Positions 55,381 through 63,845 of a stretch of 64,000 bases of DNA are shown here, piece by piece. Position 1 is the first letter of the stretch. Every line of letters begins with the position of its first letter. Below the pieces are notes generated by a model. The model was not told the origin of the DNA. It saw nothing but the letters and a program-made list of their open reading frames with translations, and did not search any database. Location: assembly GCF_030362835.1 (NCBI RefSeq), contig NZ_JAUCGQ010000001.1:2733360-2797359 (forward strand). Reading direction: 5' to 3'. The position numbers and the translations under genes were made by a program. This stretch comes from Cellulomonas alba (GTDB lineage Bacteria; Actinomycetota; Actinomycetes; Actinomycetales; Cellulomonadaceae).

Positions 55381-56514
55381 ATGGGCATGCAGACGAACCA
55401 TGACGGAGACCGCGCCACGCGGCCAGCCGACCAGCAGACGGCCGCGGACGTGGAGCGACCCGGGACGACCCGGGCGGACCGGCTGACGACCACCCGGGCG
55501 GACCGCCCGACGACCACCCGGGCGGACCGCCCGACGACCACCCGGGCCGCGGTCGTCGACCGCTTCGGCCCTCCGGAGGTCGTCCACGTCGTCGAGCTCG
55601 AGCGGCCGTCGCCCGGGCCCGGCCAGGTCCTGGTCCGGGTACGCGCCACGGCCGTGACGGTCGCGGACCACCGCATGCGCAGTCGCGACGTCCCTCGCGG
55701 TCTCGGCCTGGTCGCCGGGAAGTTCCTCGGCTGGCGCCGGCCGCGGCACACCGTCCTCGGCACGGAGGCCGCGGGCGTCGTCGAGGCGGTCGGCCCGGGC
55801 GTCACGCGGTACGCGACCGGTGACGAGGTGCTGGTCTGGCGCGGGCTCGCGATGGGCTGCCACATCCAGCACCTCGTCGTCGACGTCGACGCCGGCATCG
55901 CGCCCGCACCGCGCGGGCTCAGCGCCGAGGAGGCCGTGAGCCTCGTCTTCGGGGCCAGCACCGCGCTGGCGTTCCTCGACCGTGTCGACCTCGACGCGAG
56001 CAGCCGCGTCCTCGTCAACGGCGCGTCGGGCGCGGTCGGCACCATGGCGGTCCAGCTCGCGCACGCCGCCGGCGCGCACGTGACGGGCGTGACGAGCGGC
56101 CGCAACGCCGAGCTCGTGCGGGGCCTCGGCGCCGACCGGGTGGTCGACCACACGACCACCGACTTCGCGCGCGAGGACGAGCAGTACGACGTGGTGGTGG
56201 AGGCCGTCGGCAACGCGCCGTACGCGCGGGTCGCGCCCGTGCTCCGCCGCGGCGGCGCGCTGCTGCTCGTCGTCAGCGACCTGCCTGGCATGCTGCTCGC
56301 CGCGTGGCACGGGCGCCGGCTGCGCGGGCTCGTCACCTACCAGGGCGCGCCGAGCCCTGCGGGCCCGACGGTCTCGCGGATCGTCGAGCTGGCCGAGGCC
56401 GGCACGCTCCGACCGGTGGTGGACCGGGTCTACGACCTCGACGACGTCGTCGAGGCGCACCGCTACGTGGACACCGGTCGCAAGCGCGGCGCGGTGGTGC
56501 TGCGCATGGACTGA
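55381..56514 (+). CDS. Medium-chain NADP-dependent oxidoreductase (quinone reductase-like) with repeat N-terminus
   Basis: 377 residues. The MDR enzyme proper begins at about residue 56 (RAAVVDRFGPPEVVHVVELE). NADPH loop NGASGAVGTMAVQLA, then VVDHTTTDFAREDEQYDVVVEAVG. No zinc-binding Cys/His set is seen, so it is of the zeta-crystallin/quinone-reductase type. The first 55 residues, containing TTRADRPT repeats, are extra. ATG 55381 has a strong AGGGGGAG site; in-frame GTG 55450 is an alternative. Expression is under the divergent TetR repressor, suggesting induction by a toxic compound. Confidence 0.88.
   Translation: MGMQTNHDGDRATRPADQQTAADVERPGTTRADRLTTTRADRPTTTRADRPTTTRAAVVDRFGPPEVVHVVELERPSPGPGQVLVRVRATAVTVADHRMRSRDVPRGLGLVAGKFLGWRRPRHTVLGTEAAGVVEAVGPGVTRYATGDEVLVWRGLAMGCHIQHLVVDVDAGIAPAPRGLSAEEAVSLVFGASTALAFLDRVDLDASSRVLVNGASGAVGTMAVQLAHAAGAHVTGVTSGRNAELVRGLGADRVVDHTTTDFAREDEQYDVVVEAVGNAPYARVAPVLRRGGALLLVVSDLPGMLLAAWHGRRLRGLVTYQGAPSPAGPTVSRIVELAEAGTLRPVVDRVYDLDDVVEAHRYVDTGRKRGAVVLRMD
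55465..55547 (+). repeat. 24-bp tandem repeat in the oxidoreductase N-terminus
   Basis: Two exact 24-bp units (55486-55509 and 55510-55533, starting ACGACCACCCGGGCGG) are flanked by a 21-bp shortened copy before and a partial copy after. In frame they encode TTRADRPT. Confidence 0.92.
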
Positions 56515-56529
56515 CCGGTCGCGAGCCGG

Positions 56530-56952
56530 TCAGCGCCGCTGTTCGCGCAGCCGGTCGAGGGCGACGGCGAGGTCGAGCGTCTCGCCGTCCTTGCCGCCCA
56601 GCCCGAGCACGAGCGGCGGGTCCGACGGCTCGAGCTCGGCGGGTCGAAGCCGCGCGAGCAGCCCGCCGGGGGCGCTCAGCACGTAGAACCGGCCCTCGGT
56701 GTCGATGCCGACCGTCTCGTTCCGGCGCAGGTACCAGCCGCGCACGCGGGTCCGGACCTGCGACCGCCCGTCGTAGGTCCGCGCGCGCAGCTCGACCGGT
56801 GGGGGGCCGGCCGCGCGCGCCTCCTCCACGAACGCGGCGATGAGCGCCGACGCCTGCGCCGACTCCGCGCGCTGCCGTCGCGCCAGGGCGTCGGCGTGCG
56901 CGGCGGCGGCCGCTCGGCGCTCTTCGCGCCAGCGGGCGGCGTCGTCGCTCAT
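56530..56952 (-). CDS. Conserved hypothetical protein (140 aa)
   Basis: Residues 1-50 are a charged, Ala-rich helix (DDAARWREERRAAAAAHADA); residues about 55-140 are a compact beta-rich part with VRTRVRGWYLRRNETVGIDTEGRFYVLSAP. No catalytic motif is seen. It is cotranscribed downstream of the DivIVA-like coiled-coil gene, 10 bp after that gene's stop, so a link with it is possible. Confidence 0.65.
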   Translation of the reverse strand: MSDDAARWREERRAAAAAHADALARRQRAESAQASALIAAFVEEARAAGPPPVELRARTYDGRSQVRTRVRGWYLRRNETVGIDTEGRFYVLSAPGGLLARLRPAELEPSDPPLVLGLGGKDGETLDLAVALDRLREQRR

Positions 56953-56962
56953 CGGGTGCCCG

Positions 56963-59194
56963 TCAGTGCGTGGCGGGCGCGGCGTCGGCGGGCGCGTCCT
57001 CGGCCCGGTCCGCCTCGTTCCTGTCGCCCTCGGCCGCGTCGCCCTGCGGGGCGTCCGCGTGGCGCTCCGGCGAGGTGTCGCCGGCGTCCTGGTCGGCCGC
57101 GCGCTCGCCGGCCGCCTGCTCGTCCGCCGTGGGCGCCGTGGGCTCGGTGAGGTCGGCGGGCTCGGCGTCGGCCGGCGTCTCCGTCGCCGCTGCCTCCGCG
57201 ACGACCGGCACCGCCGCCGAGACGGGTGCAGGGCGCCCCTTCCCGCCGCGCGCCGACGTCCGGGCCGGCTTCGCGGGCGCCGCGGGCCGCGTCGCCTTCG
57301 CCGACTGCCCGGCCTGGGCCGCCTGCTCCTGCTCGAACGCGGCCTCGGCCCGCTGCGCGCGCTCGAGCGTCGCCCGGTTGGGCTCGGCGCCGAGCAGGTT
57401 GCGCAGCTCGTCGAGGTACGCGGTGATCGACTCACGCTGACGGTTGAGGTCCTCGACCTGGCGAGTCGCCGTCGTGCGCTCGCGCTCGGACTCGGTCATC
57501 GCGTCGGAGATCTGCTTCTCGGCGTGCTCCCGCGCCTCGGCGACCACGCGGTCGGCGTTGCGGCGGGCGTTCGCCAGCAGCTCGCGGGCGTGGTTCTCCG
57601 AGTCGACGCGGACCTTCTCGGCCTGGGCGAGCGCGTTCGCCACGCGCTGCTCGGCCTCGGCGGCGTGCGCCTCGGCGTCGCGGACGAGCCGCTCGGTCTC
57701 GGCGCGCGCCGCCTCGTGGCGCTCGGCGTCCTCGCGCTCGGCGGCCTCGCGGCGCGAGGCGATCGAGAGCTCGGCGTCCGCGAGCAGCTGCTCGGCCGCG
57801 CGCGTCTGCTCGTCGGCCTGCGCCTTCGCGTTCCCGAGCACCTCGGCGGCCTGCCGGCGCGTCTCGGTGAGCAGCCGCTCGACCTCGAGGCGCGTGCGCT
57901 CGCGCAGCTCGGTCGTCTCGCGCTCGGCGGTGGACCGCAGCTCGCCGGTCTCGCGCGCCGCGAGGCTGCGCTGCTCGCCGGTCTCGCGGTCGGTGACCTC
58001 GCGCAGCTGCGTCGTCTCGTGCGCGGTCCGCTCGCGCAGCGCACCCGTCTCGCGCTCGGCGGTCGCGCGGAGCGCCGCGGCGAACTGCTCGGCCTCCGCG
58101 CGCAGCGCGGCGACGGCCTGCTCGGCCTCGGTGCGCTGCGCGGTCAGCTCGTCCACGGTCTGCGCGCGCTGCTCGCCGGTCTCCCGGTCGGCGCTCGCCC
58201 GGACGAACGCCGAGTACTGGTCGGCCTCGGTGCGCAGCGCGGCGACCTCGGCCGCGACCCGCTGCTGCAGCGCCGCGGCGTCCCGCTCGGCCGCGGCCCG
58301 GACGCCGTCGGCGTACTCCTGGGCGGCGGTGCGCAGCGCGGTCGCCTCGGCGGCGGCGTCGGCGCGCAGCGCCTCGACCTCGGCGGCCGTGGTCGAGCGC
58401 TGCTCCGCGACGTAGCGGTCGACCTCCGCACGCGCCGCGGCGAGCTCCGCCTCGACGCGCTGCCGCAGCTCGGTGGTGTCGGCGTCGGCGCTCTGGCGCA
58501 GGTCCTGCGCGTAGCGCTCGGCCGACTCGCGCTGCGCCGCCGTCTCCGCCTCGGTGCGCGACCGCAGCTCGGAGGCGGTGCGCTCGGTGGCGACGCGCAG
58601 CTGCGTGGCCTCGTGCTCGGTGGAGGCGCGGAGCGTGCCCAGCTCGCGCTCGAGCGACGTGCGGCGCTCGTTCTCCTCGGTGGTGATGGCGCTCTGGATG
58701 CGCGCGGCCTCGCGCTCGGCCGAGCTGACGAGCTCCTCCGCGCGGCGCTGCGCGGCGGTCAGGGTGCTCTCAGCCTCGGACGCGGCGGTCGTCCGGACCT
58801 CCTCGGCCTCGCGGCGCGCGGTCGCGAGCAGCTCGGCGACCTCGTTCTCGGCCCGCGCGCGCAGCTGGCCGGAGGCGAGCTTGGCGCGTGCGAGGGAGTC
58901 GGCCGCCTGGGCGTTGGCCTGCGTCACGACGTCCGACGACTGCTCCTCGGCGGACCGGAGCAGCTGCTCGATCCGCGAGCCCAGCCCGGAGTACGTGGGC
59001 CGCTCGGCCTCGCGCAGCTGACGGTGCGCCTCGGAGAGCTCGGCGGACGTCTGCATCAGCCGCGAGTCGACCGACTCCACCTGCGCGCGGGCGTCCGCGA
59101 GCGACCGTTCGAGCTCCGCGATCCGGCCGTCGACCGCCTCCCGCTCGTAGCCGCGGAAGTTGACGACGGGAAAGACAGGTCGGGCTTCGGGCAC
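56963..59194 (-). CDS. DivIVA/Scy-like long coiled-coil protein
   Basis: 743 residues. A short N-terminal DivIVA-like segment (FPVVNFRGYEREAVDGRIAE) is followed by about 500 residues of almost unbroken coiled coil made of Ala/Glu/Arg/Thr repeats (AERETGALRERTAHETTQLR; DRETGEQRSLAARETGELRS). A Lys/Pro/Ala basic linker (KATRPAAPAKPARTSARGG) and an acidic tail from about residue 660 complete it. The start is GTG 59194 with GGAGG six bases upstream; the frame runs open far further upstream only because of base composition. Relatives in Streptomyces (Scy, FilP and so-called cellulose-binding proteins) organise the cell pole. Polar scaffold is the likely role here. Confidence 0.82.
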   Translation of the reverse strand: MPEARPVFPVVNFRGYEREAVDGRIAELERSLADARAQVESVDSRLMQTSAELSEAHRQLREAERPTYSGLGSRIEQLLRSAEEQSSDVVTQANAQAADSLARAKLASGQLRARAENEVAELLATARREAEEVRTTAASEAESTLTAAQRRAEELVSSAEREAARIQSAITTEENERRTSLERELGTLRASTEHEATQLRVATERTASELRSRTEAETAAQRESAERYAQDLRQSADADTTELRQRVEAELAAARAEVDRYVAEQRSTTAAEVEALRADAAAEATALRTAAQEYADGVRAAAERDAAALQQRVAAEVAALRTEADQYSAFVRASADRETGEQRAQTVDELTAQRTEAEQAVAALRAEAEQFAAALRATAERETGALRERTAHETTQLREVTDRETGEQRSLAARETGELRSTAERETTELRERTRLEVERLLTETRRQAAEVLGNAKAQADEQTRAAEQLLADAELSIASRREAAEREDAERHEAARAETERLVRDAEAHAAEAEQRVANALAQAEKVRVDSENHARELLANARRNADRVVAEAREHAEKQISDAMTESERERTTATRQVEDLNRQRESITAYLDELRNLLGAEPNRATLERAQRAEAAFEQEQAAQAGQSAKATRPAAPAKPARTSARGGKGRPAPVSAAVPVVAEAAATETPADAEPADLTEPTAPTADEQAAGERAADQDAGDTSPERHADAPQGDAAEGDRNEADRAEDAPADAAPATH

Positions 59195-59374
59195 GGTGTT
59201 CCTCCAGGCGGCCGCGGTGCTCCACGGGGGCGTGACGAGCCCCGCCTCGCGACCTCGGTCGAGGTGCGCGTCACGGGCGGGAGCCCGCCCGCCAGGATAC
59301 GCGGACAGACCGGCTTCCCCAGCGGGACGATTGCCCTGGAACGCGCCGGGTTCGTCACCTGCGCCCGGTCTGCG

Positions 59375-59404
59375 TTCGGCCCGACGTGCTGGTTTGCCTA
59401 TCCT
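59375..59404 (+). promoter_or_regulatory. Putative promoter of the membrane protein/lipoprotein/thioredoxin operon
   Basis: TTCGGC (59375-59380), 18 bases and TATCCT (59399-59404), about 30 bp before the GTG start, in the 238-bp gap between divergent genes. Confidence 0.4.
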
Positions 59405-59432
59405 GGGGGTTCTCGTCCCGAGAGGATCCCGT

Positions 59433-61223
59433 GTGCTGAAACGCGTCATCACCGCTGCCGTCGGCGTGGTGGGACTGGTGCTCGTCGGCCTGGGCGTCGC
59501 CTCGGCGACCCTCTGGCGAGCCGACGACGTGCTGGTCGCGACCGCGTCCGGCAGTGCCCACACGTACGTGACCGACCCCGGCGTCCTCGAGATGGGGGGC
59601 GACCCCGCGACCGTCCGCATCACCGTTCCCGACGGCGCGCACGTCGTCCTCGCGGTGGGCCGCGACACGGACGTGACGGGCTGGATCGGTAGCGACCCGC
59701 ACGCGCGGGTCACGGGCCTCTCGAGCTGGCACGACCTCGCCACCGCGACCGCCTCCGCGAAGCCGACCCCCGCGCCGACCGCCGGTGCCACCGCCAAGCC
59801 GAGCCCCACGCCGTCGCCCACGGGTACGGCGGCGGCCTCGGCGGGCGGCGCGGCGACCTCCGCGGCCGCGGCCGACCCGACCGGGTCCGACATGTGGGTC
59901 CAGGAGTCGGCCGGGAACGGCTCGGCCTCGCTCACGTGGCAGGCGCAGCCCGGCCGGTGGAGCCTCATCGCCGTGTCGACCGGCGCGGCCGCGCCTACGC
60001 TCTCGATCTCCTGGCCGCGGGTCGTCACGACGCCGTGGCTCTGGCCGCTCGTCGTCATCGGGCTCGTCCTCGTCCTCGGGGCCGTGGCGATGTTCCTCTG
60101 GGACGTGCGACGCCGGCGCCGCGGCCCCGACGCCGACTGGACGCCCGTCACCACGGGCGCGATCCCCGCCGTCGAGGGCGAGCCGACGGCGGTCCTGACG
60201 CGACGCCAGCTGCGCGAGGCCGCGCAGGCCCGGGCAGCGCGCCCGCGCACGGGTGCGACACCTGTGGTGGGCTCGCCGGAGACGACACCGGTCCCGGCGA
60301 CGCCCCGCGCCGACGCGGGGGAGTCGACGCAGCCGACGAGCGCCCCGAGCTCGAACCGTCCTGGCGCGCCCGCGTCGACGGCGTCCCCGGCGGCGGTGAC
60401 CGCCCGCCCGGGCGACCCGTCGACCGCGGCCCCCGTCGGCCAGGACGACGGAGCGGGAACGAGCGCCCCGGCGACCGGGCCGATCCCGACCAGCCGCCGC
60501 GCGCTCCGCGCCGCAGGCGCCGCCACCGGCGCGACGCCGGCCGTCGCGCCGCGACCGGTCGGCGCGCACGAGGCACCCACGGCCGTCCAGCCGCCCGTCC
60601 AGGCGGCCGGGGGCCGAGCGGCTGCGGCCGGAACCGCCGGTGGCCCGGCGACGCCCCGGACACCGGGCACCACGCCGCCCGCTCCCGCCGGCGCAGCGCC
60701 GACCCCGACACCGGGCGCGACCTCGCCTGCCCCGGCTGGCGCAGCGCCGAGCCCGATGCGGGGCGCGACCTCGCCTGCCCCGGCCGGCGCCACCGGGCGT
60801 ACGACCTCGGTCCCCGGCGCGCGGTCGAACGGCGCGGACGCACCGACCACCCCGGCCCCCGCTGACGCGCCGACCGCGGCCACCGGGCCCGTGGAGCCGC
60901 CGCACCACGCGCGCCCCACGTGGCTCCCGGTCCCGCCGGACGCGGGCCAGGCGTCGCCCGCGACCGGACCGCAGGCGACCCCCGCAACGGGGCCGGCGAG
61001 CGCGACCCACCACCCGCGATGGCTCGGCACCCACACCGGCCCCGACGCCGGTCCGCCGGCCAGCCCCGTGCTGCCGCCGCCCGGCCCGCAGCGCGGCGCC
61101 GGCGACACGGGCGACGAGCCGGACACCGGCGGCTCGCGCGCCGACGCATGGCGTCGGGCCTGGGGTCTGCCGCCGGTCGACCGGGACGACGCGACCGACG
61201 GCGAGGGGAGGAACGACCGATGA
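59433..61223 (+). CDS. Membrane protein with extracytoplasmic domain and long Pro/Ala-rich cytoplasmic tail
   Basis: 596 residues. N-terminal membrane helix about 5-28 (VITAAVGVVGLVLVGLGVASATLW), an external domain to about residue 200 with an Ala/Pro/Thr linker in the middle, and a second helix about 201-222 (LWPLVVIGLVLVLGAVAMFLW) followed by RRRRRG. The remaining 370 residues are disordered and Pro/Ala/Gly-rich, with near-repeats such as TSPAPAGAAP. GTG 59433 follows AGAGGA. No family recognised. It overlaps the next lipoprotein gene by 4 bp. Confidence 0.68.
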   Translation: MLKRVITAAVGVVGLVLVGLGVASATLWRADDVLVATASGSAHTYVTDPGVLEMGGDPATVRITVPDGAHVVLAVGRDTDVTGWIGSDPHARVTGLSSWHDLATATASAKPTPAPTAGATAKPSPTPSPTGTAAASAGGAATSAAAADPTGSDMWVQESAGNGSASLTWQAQPGRWSLIAVSTGAAAPTLSISWPRVVTTPWLWPLVVIGLVLVLGAVAMFLWDVRRRRRGPDADWTPVTTGAIPAVEGEPTAVLTRRQLREAAQARAARPRTGATPVVGSPETTPVPATPRADAGESTQPTSAPSSNRPGAPASTASPAAVTARPGDPSTAAPVGQDDGAGTSAPATGPIPTSRRALRAAGAATGATPAVAPRPVGAHEAPTAVQPPVQAAGGRAAAAGTAGGPATPRTPGTTPPAPAGAAPTPTPGATSPAPAGAAPSPMRGATSPAPAGATGRTTSVPGARSNGADAPTTPAPADAPTAATGPVEPPHHARPTWLPVPPDAGQASPATGPQATPATGPASATHHPRWLGTHTGPDAGPPASPVLPPPGPQRGAGDTGDEPDTGGSRADAWRRAWGLPPVDRDDATDGEGRNDR

Positions 61224-62221
61224 ACCGCCGACGCACCCTCCGGGCGACCGCGACCGCCGCGCTCGTCGCCGTCCTGCTCGCCGCCTGCGGCAGCGCCCTG
61301 CCGACGCCGAAGCCCGACGCTGCACCGGCCGTGCCCCCGGCCGCGACCTCCGTGACGCAGTCGGGGGCGATCCTGACGGACCTCGGCTCGGTGCTCGACA
61401 AGGCCGACGCGGCGCTCGACGCGAAGCTCCTGCCGCCGCGCGTGGCCGGACCCGCGCTGACGCTCCGGACGTCCGAGTACGTGCGCGCCAAGGCGACGAA
61501 GAACGCGAAGAAGCCGACGGCGCTGCCGACGTCCTCGCAGGCGCTCGTGGTCCCGCAGACCGACGGCTGGCCACGCACGCAGCTCGTCGTCACGGAGCAG
61601 CCGGCGGACCTGCAGGCGCCGCGCATCCTCGCGCTCGAGCAGGCGTCGCCTCGCGACCCGTACCGCCTGTGGGGCTGGGGCCGCATGCTGCCGGGCGTGA
61701 AGATGCCCGCGACGGCGGCGCCGGACATCGGCAGCCCGGTCCTGGCGCCCGACGCGACGGGCCTCGTCGTCACGCCGCAGCAGGCGCTGCAGCAGTACGC
61801 GGACGTGCTCGCCAAGGGCAACGCCTCGGCGTACGCCGACAACTTCGAACCCGACGAGTTCCGCGCGGCGGTCGAGCAGGCACGCGCGCAGACGGCCGCA
61901 GCGGTCAAGTCGGCCGGCAGCGCCCACGAGGCGTACACCGTCCCGGGTGGGCCGCTGGTCACGCTCGGCACCGCCGACGGCGGCGCGATCGTCGTGGGCG
62001 GTCTGACGACCGTCTCGACCGAGACGCTGTCCGGCAAGGGTGGGACGATCCCGATCACCGACCCGTACTACGTCGCGCTGACCGGCAAGAAGAGCGCGAG
62101 CAAGAGCTTCGTCCGCACGTTCACCGGCGTCCTCGTCATGTTCGTGCCGTCAGCGGCATCGGGCGACAAGATCCAGGTGCTGGCCGCGGAGGACGAGGTC
62201 ACGGCCGCAACCGCACACTGA
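61220..62221 (+). CDS. Hypothetical lipoprotein
   Basis: 333 residues. Signal peptide with lipobox LLAAC (C23), then a Pro/Ala linker and a globular domain. RILALEQASPRDPYRLWGWGRMLPG and a C-terminal SFVRTFTGVLVMFVPSAASG stretch are the best conserved-looking parts. It has no recognised domain. Position between a membrane protein and a thioredoxin-TPR gene, with coupling to the former, points to an envelope function. GAGGGGAGGAAC is the ribosome site. Confidence 0.75.
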   Translation: MNRRRTLRATATAALVAVLLAACGSALPTPKPDAAPAVPPAATSVTQSGAILTDLGSVLDKADAALDAKLLPPRVAGPALTLRTSEYVRAKATKNAKKPTALPTSSQALVVPQTDGWPRTQLVVTEQPADLQAPRILALEQASPRDPYRLWGWGRMLPGVKMPATAAPDIGSPVLAPDATGLVVTPQQALQQYADVLAKGNASAYADNFEPDEFRAAVEQARAQTAAAVKSAGSAHEAYTVPGGPLVTLGTADGGAIVVGGLTTVSTETLSGKGGTIPITDPYYVALTGKKSASKSFVRTFTGVLVMFVPSAASGDKIQVLAAEDEVTAATAH

Positions 62222-62247
62222 CCTCGGTAGCAACGGAAGGAAGAACG

Positions 62248-63186
62248 ATGTCCCAGCCGACCGGTCCCCGGCCGCGCCTCGACGCGCGCGGCGCCGTCGA
62301 CCTGTCTGCGCTCGCGCGCCCGGCTACTCCGCCCCCCGGCACCCCGGGTGGCCTGCCGAAGCCGGGCCCGTACGTGGTCGACATCGACGAGGCGTCGTTC
62401 GCCGACCTGGTCCAGAGCACCACGCAGCACCCCGTCGTCGTGGTCCTGTGGGCGTCGTGGAGCGAGGCGAGCGTCGGCCTGGCTGGCGACCTCGGCACGC
62501 TCGCGCAGCAGGACGGCGGGCGCTGGCAGCTGGCGCGGATCGACGCCGAGGCCAACCCGGCCATCGCGCGCGCGTTCCAGGCGCAGTCCGTCCCGACGGT
62601 CGTCGCGGTGCTGGCCGGGCAGCCGCTCCCGCTGTTCCAGGGCGCCTTGCCGGCGGACCAGATCCGGCAGGTGCTCGACCAGGTGCTCGCCGCCGCGGAG
62701 GCGAACGGCATCACGGGCCGCGCCGCGGCAGGCAATGACGCGCCGCCGCCCGACGCGGAGCCCGAGCCGGAGCTCCCGCCGCTGCACCAGGCGGCCTACG
62801 ACGCGATCGAGCTCGGCGACTACGCCGCCGCCGCGGCCGCGTACGAGCAGGCCCTGAAGGAGAATCCGCGGGACGCGCTCGCCCGCGCCGGGCTGGCACA
62901 GGTCGGCCTGCTCGAGCGCACGCAGGACGCCGATCTCCAGGCAGCGCGCTCCGCGGCGGCCGCAGACGCGCGCGACGTCGACGCGCAGCTCGCCGTCGCG
63001 GATCTCGACGTGCTGGGCGGCAAGGTCGACGACGCGTTCGCCCGCCTCGTCGACCTCCTCCGCGTGACGTTCGGCGCCGACCGCGAACGCGTCCGCGTCC
63101 GCCTCGTCGACCTGTTCGAGGTCGTCGGCGGCGACGACCCCCGCGTCGTGCAGGCCCGCCGCGCGATGGCCAACGCGCTGTACTGA
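62248..63186 (+). CDS. CnoX/YbbN-like thioredoxin-fold co-chaperone with TPR domain
   Basis: 312 residues. Pro-rich leader of about 40 residues, thioredoxin fold about 45-160 (VVVVLWASWSEASVGLAGDLGTLA; ARAFQAQSVPTVVAVLAGQ), then tetratricopeptide repeats (DAIELGDYAAAAAAYEQALKENPRDALARAGLAQVGLL). The active-site CxxC is replaced: WSEAS, with no cysteine at either position. So it cannot do disulfide exchange and is a holdase-type protein like YbbN. ATG with GGAAGGAAGAA upstream. No cysteines elsewhere were noticed. Confidence 0.9.
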   Translation: MSQPTGPRPRLDARGAVDLSALARPATPPPGTPGGLPKPGPYVVDIDEASFADLVQSTTQHPVVVVLWASWSEASVGLAGDLGTLAQQDGGRWQLARIDAEANPAIARAFQAQSVPTVVAVLAGQPLPLFQGALPADQIRQVLDQVLAAAEANGITGRAAAGNDAPPPDAEPEPELPPLHQAAYDAIELGDYAAAAAAYEQALKENPRDALARAGLAQVGLLERTQDADLQAARSAAAADARDVDAQLAVADLDVLGGKVDDAFARLVDLLRVTFGADRERVRVRLVDLFEVVGGDDPRVVQARRAMANALY

Positions 63187-63313
63187 CCCACACCCGGCAG
63201 AGCGGTCGCCGCCTGATGCGGGACGACGGCGACTGCGCGAGGCGCGCTCGACGCCAGCAACGCCCGTCGCTCGGGTCGTCCGCGGAGCCCGTCCGGTGTT
63301 CGGCAACGTCGAA

Positions 63314-63341
63314 CTCCCGGCTCCCGGCTCCCGGCTCCCGG
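63314..63341 (+). repeat. Four tandem copies of the heptamer CTCCCGG
   Basis: Exact, contiguous, lying in the non-coding stretch after the thioredoxin-TPR gene. Confidence 0.95.
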
Positions 63342-63413
63342 CACGCGGCCCTCGAGCGGTCCGTCGCGCGGCCCTCGAGCGGGCCCGGTGCTCGTCCCAC
63401 GTGTGGGCCCGGC

Positions 63414-63533
63414 GCTCTGCCCTCGGGTGGACCCCGCGCTCTGCCCTCGGGTGGACCCCGCGCTCTGCCCTCGGGTGGACCCGGCGCTCTGCCCTCGGGT
63501 GGACCCGGCGCTCTGCCCTCGAGTGGGCCCGCC
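63414..63533 (+). repeat. Five 24-bp tandem repeats (minisatellite)
   Basis: Units start GCTCTGCCCTCGGGTGGACC. Copies 1-2 are identical, copies 3-4 are identical and differ from 1-2 at one base, and copy 5 is more divergent. Each holds CGGGT-GG-ACCCx, a small inverted repeat. Related but decayed sequence (CGGCCCTCGAGCGG) extends upstream to about 63346. There are no spacers and no gene. Confidence 0.95.
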
Positions 63534-63609
63534 GAACCCTCGCGTGGCTCGGCAGGAGACCCCCGGCGAGTGGCCGCCAGCGCCGTGACGGCCGTCACGC
63601 GCCACGGAT

Positions 63610-63639
63610 TTGGCGATGCCGACGACGTCTGCGTAATGT
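63610..63639 (+). promoter_or_regulatory. Possible upstream rRNA promoter (P1)
   Basis: TTGGCG (63610-63615), 18 bases and TAATGT (63634-63639). It lies about 200 bp before the stronger promoter; rRNA operons of actinobacteria often have tandem promoters. Confidence 0.45.
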
Positions 63640-63810
63640 TCTCATCGTCGCCCGGCAGGGAGGAACGGACACCGAGATCGCACTCGGTGGCTGGTCCCCC
63701 GGAGCGACGCCCCCCAAAGCCTCAGCGGCAGTCGAGCATGCCTCGACCGCCTGACGCGGTTGCGGACAGCGTGTGGGGATCGCACCGAAACAAGGCGCCG
63801 AACAGGCGGT

Positions 63811-63839
63811 TTGACGAGGTGGGACCGAACCGCTAAGTT
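63811..63839 (+). promoter_or_regulatory. rRNA operon promoter (P2)
   Basis: TTGACG (63811-63816), exactly 17 bases and TAAGTT (63834-63839): a near-consensus vegetative promoter. About 160 bases of leader follow inside the window. Confidence 0.8.
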
Positions 63840-63845
63840 AGAACG

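Larger units (their letters stand above)
63187..63609. other. Non-coding stretch before the rRNA operon
   Basis: Apart from the heptamer and 24-bp repeats I see no gene. Open frames here exist because the repeat lengths are periodic and the DNA is GC-rich; none has a ribosome site or a plausible protein. Confidence 0.6.

Noticed and set aside
59195..61927. Upstream extension of the coiled-coil gene frame to give about 1,650 residues
   Set aside because: The extension lies antisense to a well-supported membrane protein gene; GTG 59194 has a good ribosome site and gives a DivIVA-like N-terminus.
63414..63533. CRISPR array
   Set aside because: The 24-bp units follow each other directly with no unique spacers, and no cas gene is present.
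62711..63598. Repeat protein encoded by the 24-bp repeats (several frames stay open, e.g. EGRAPGPP or DPALCPRV units)
   Set aside because: The unit length is a multiple of three, so frames stay open by default on both strands; no start with a ribosome site and no continuing domain.
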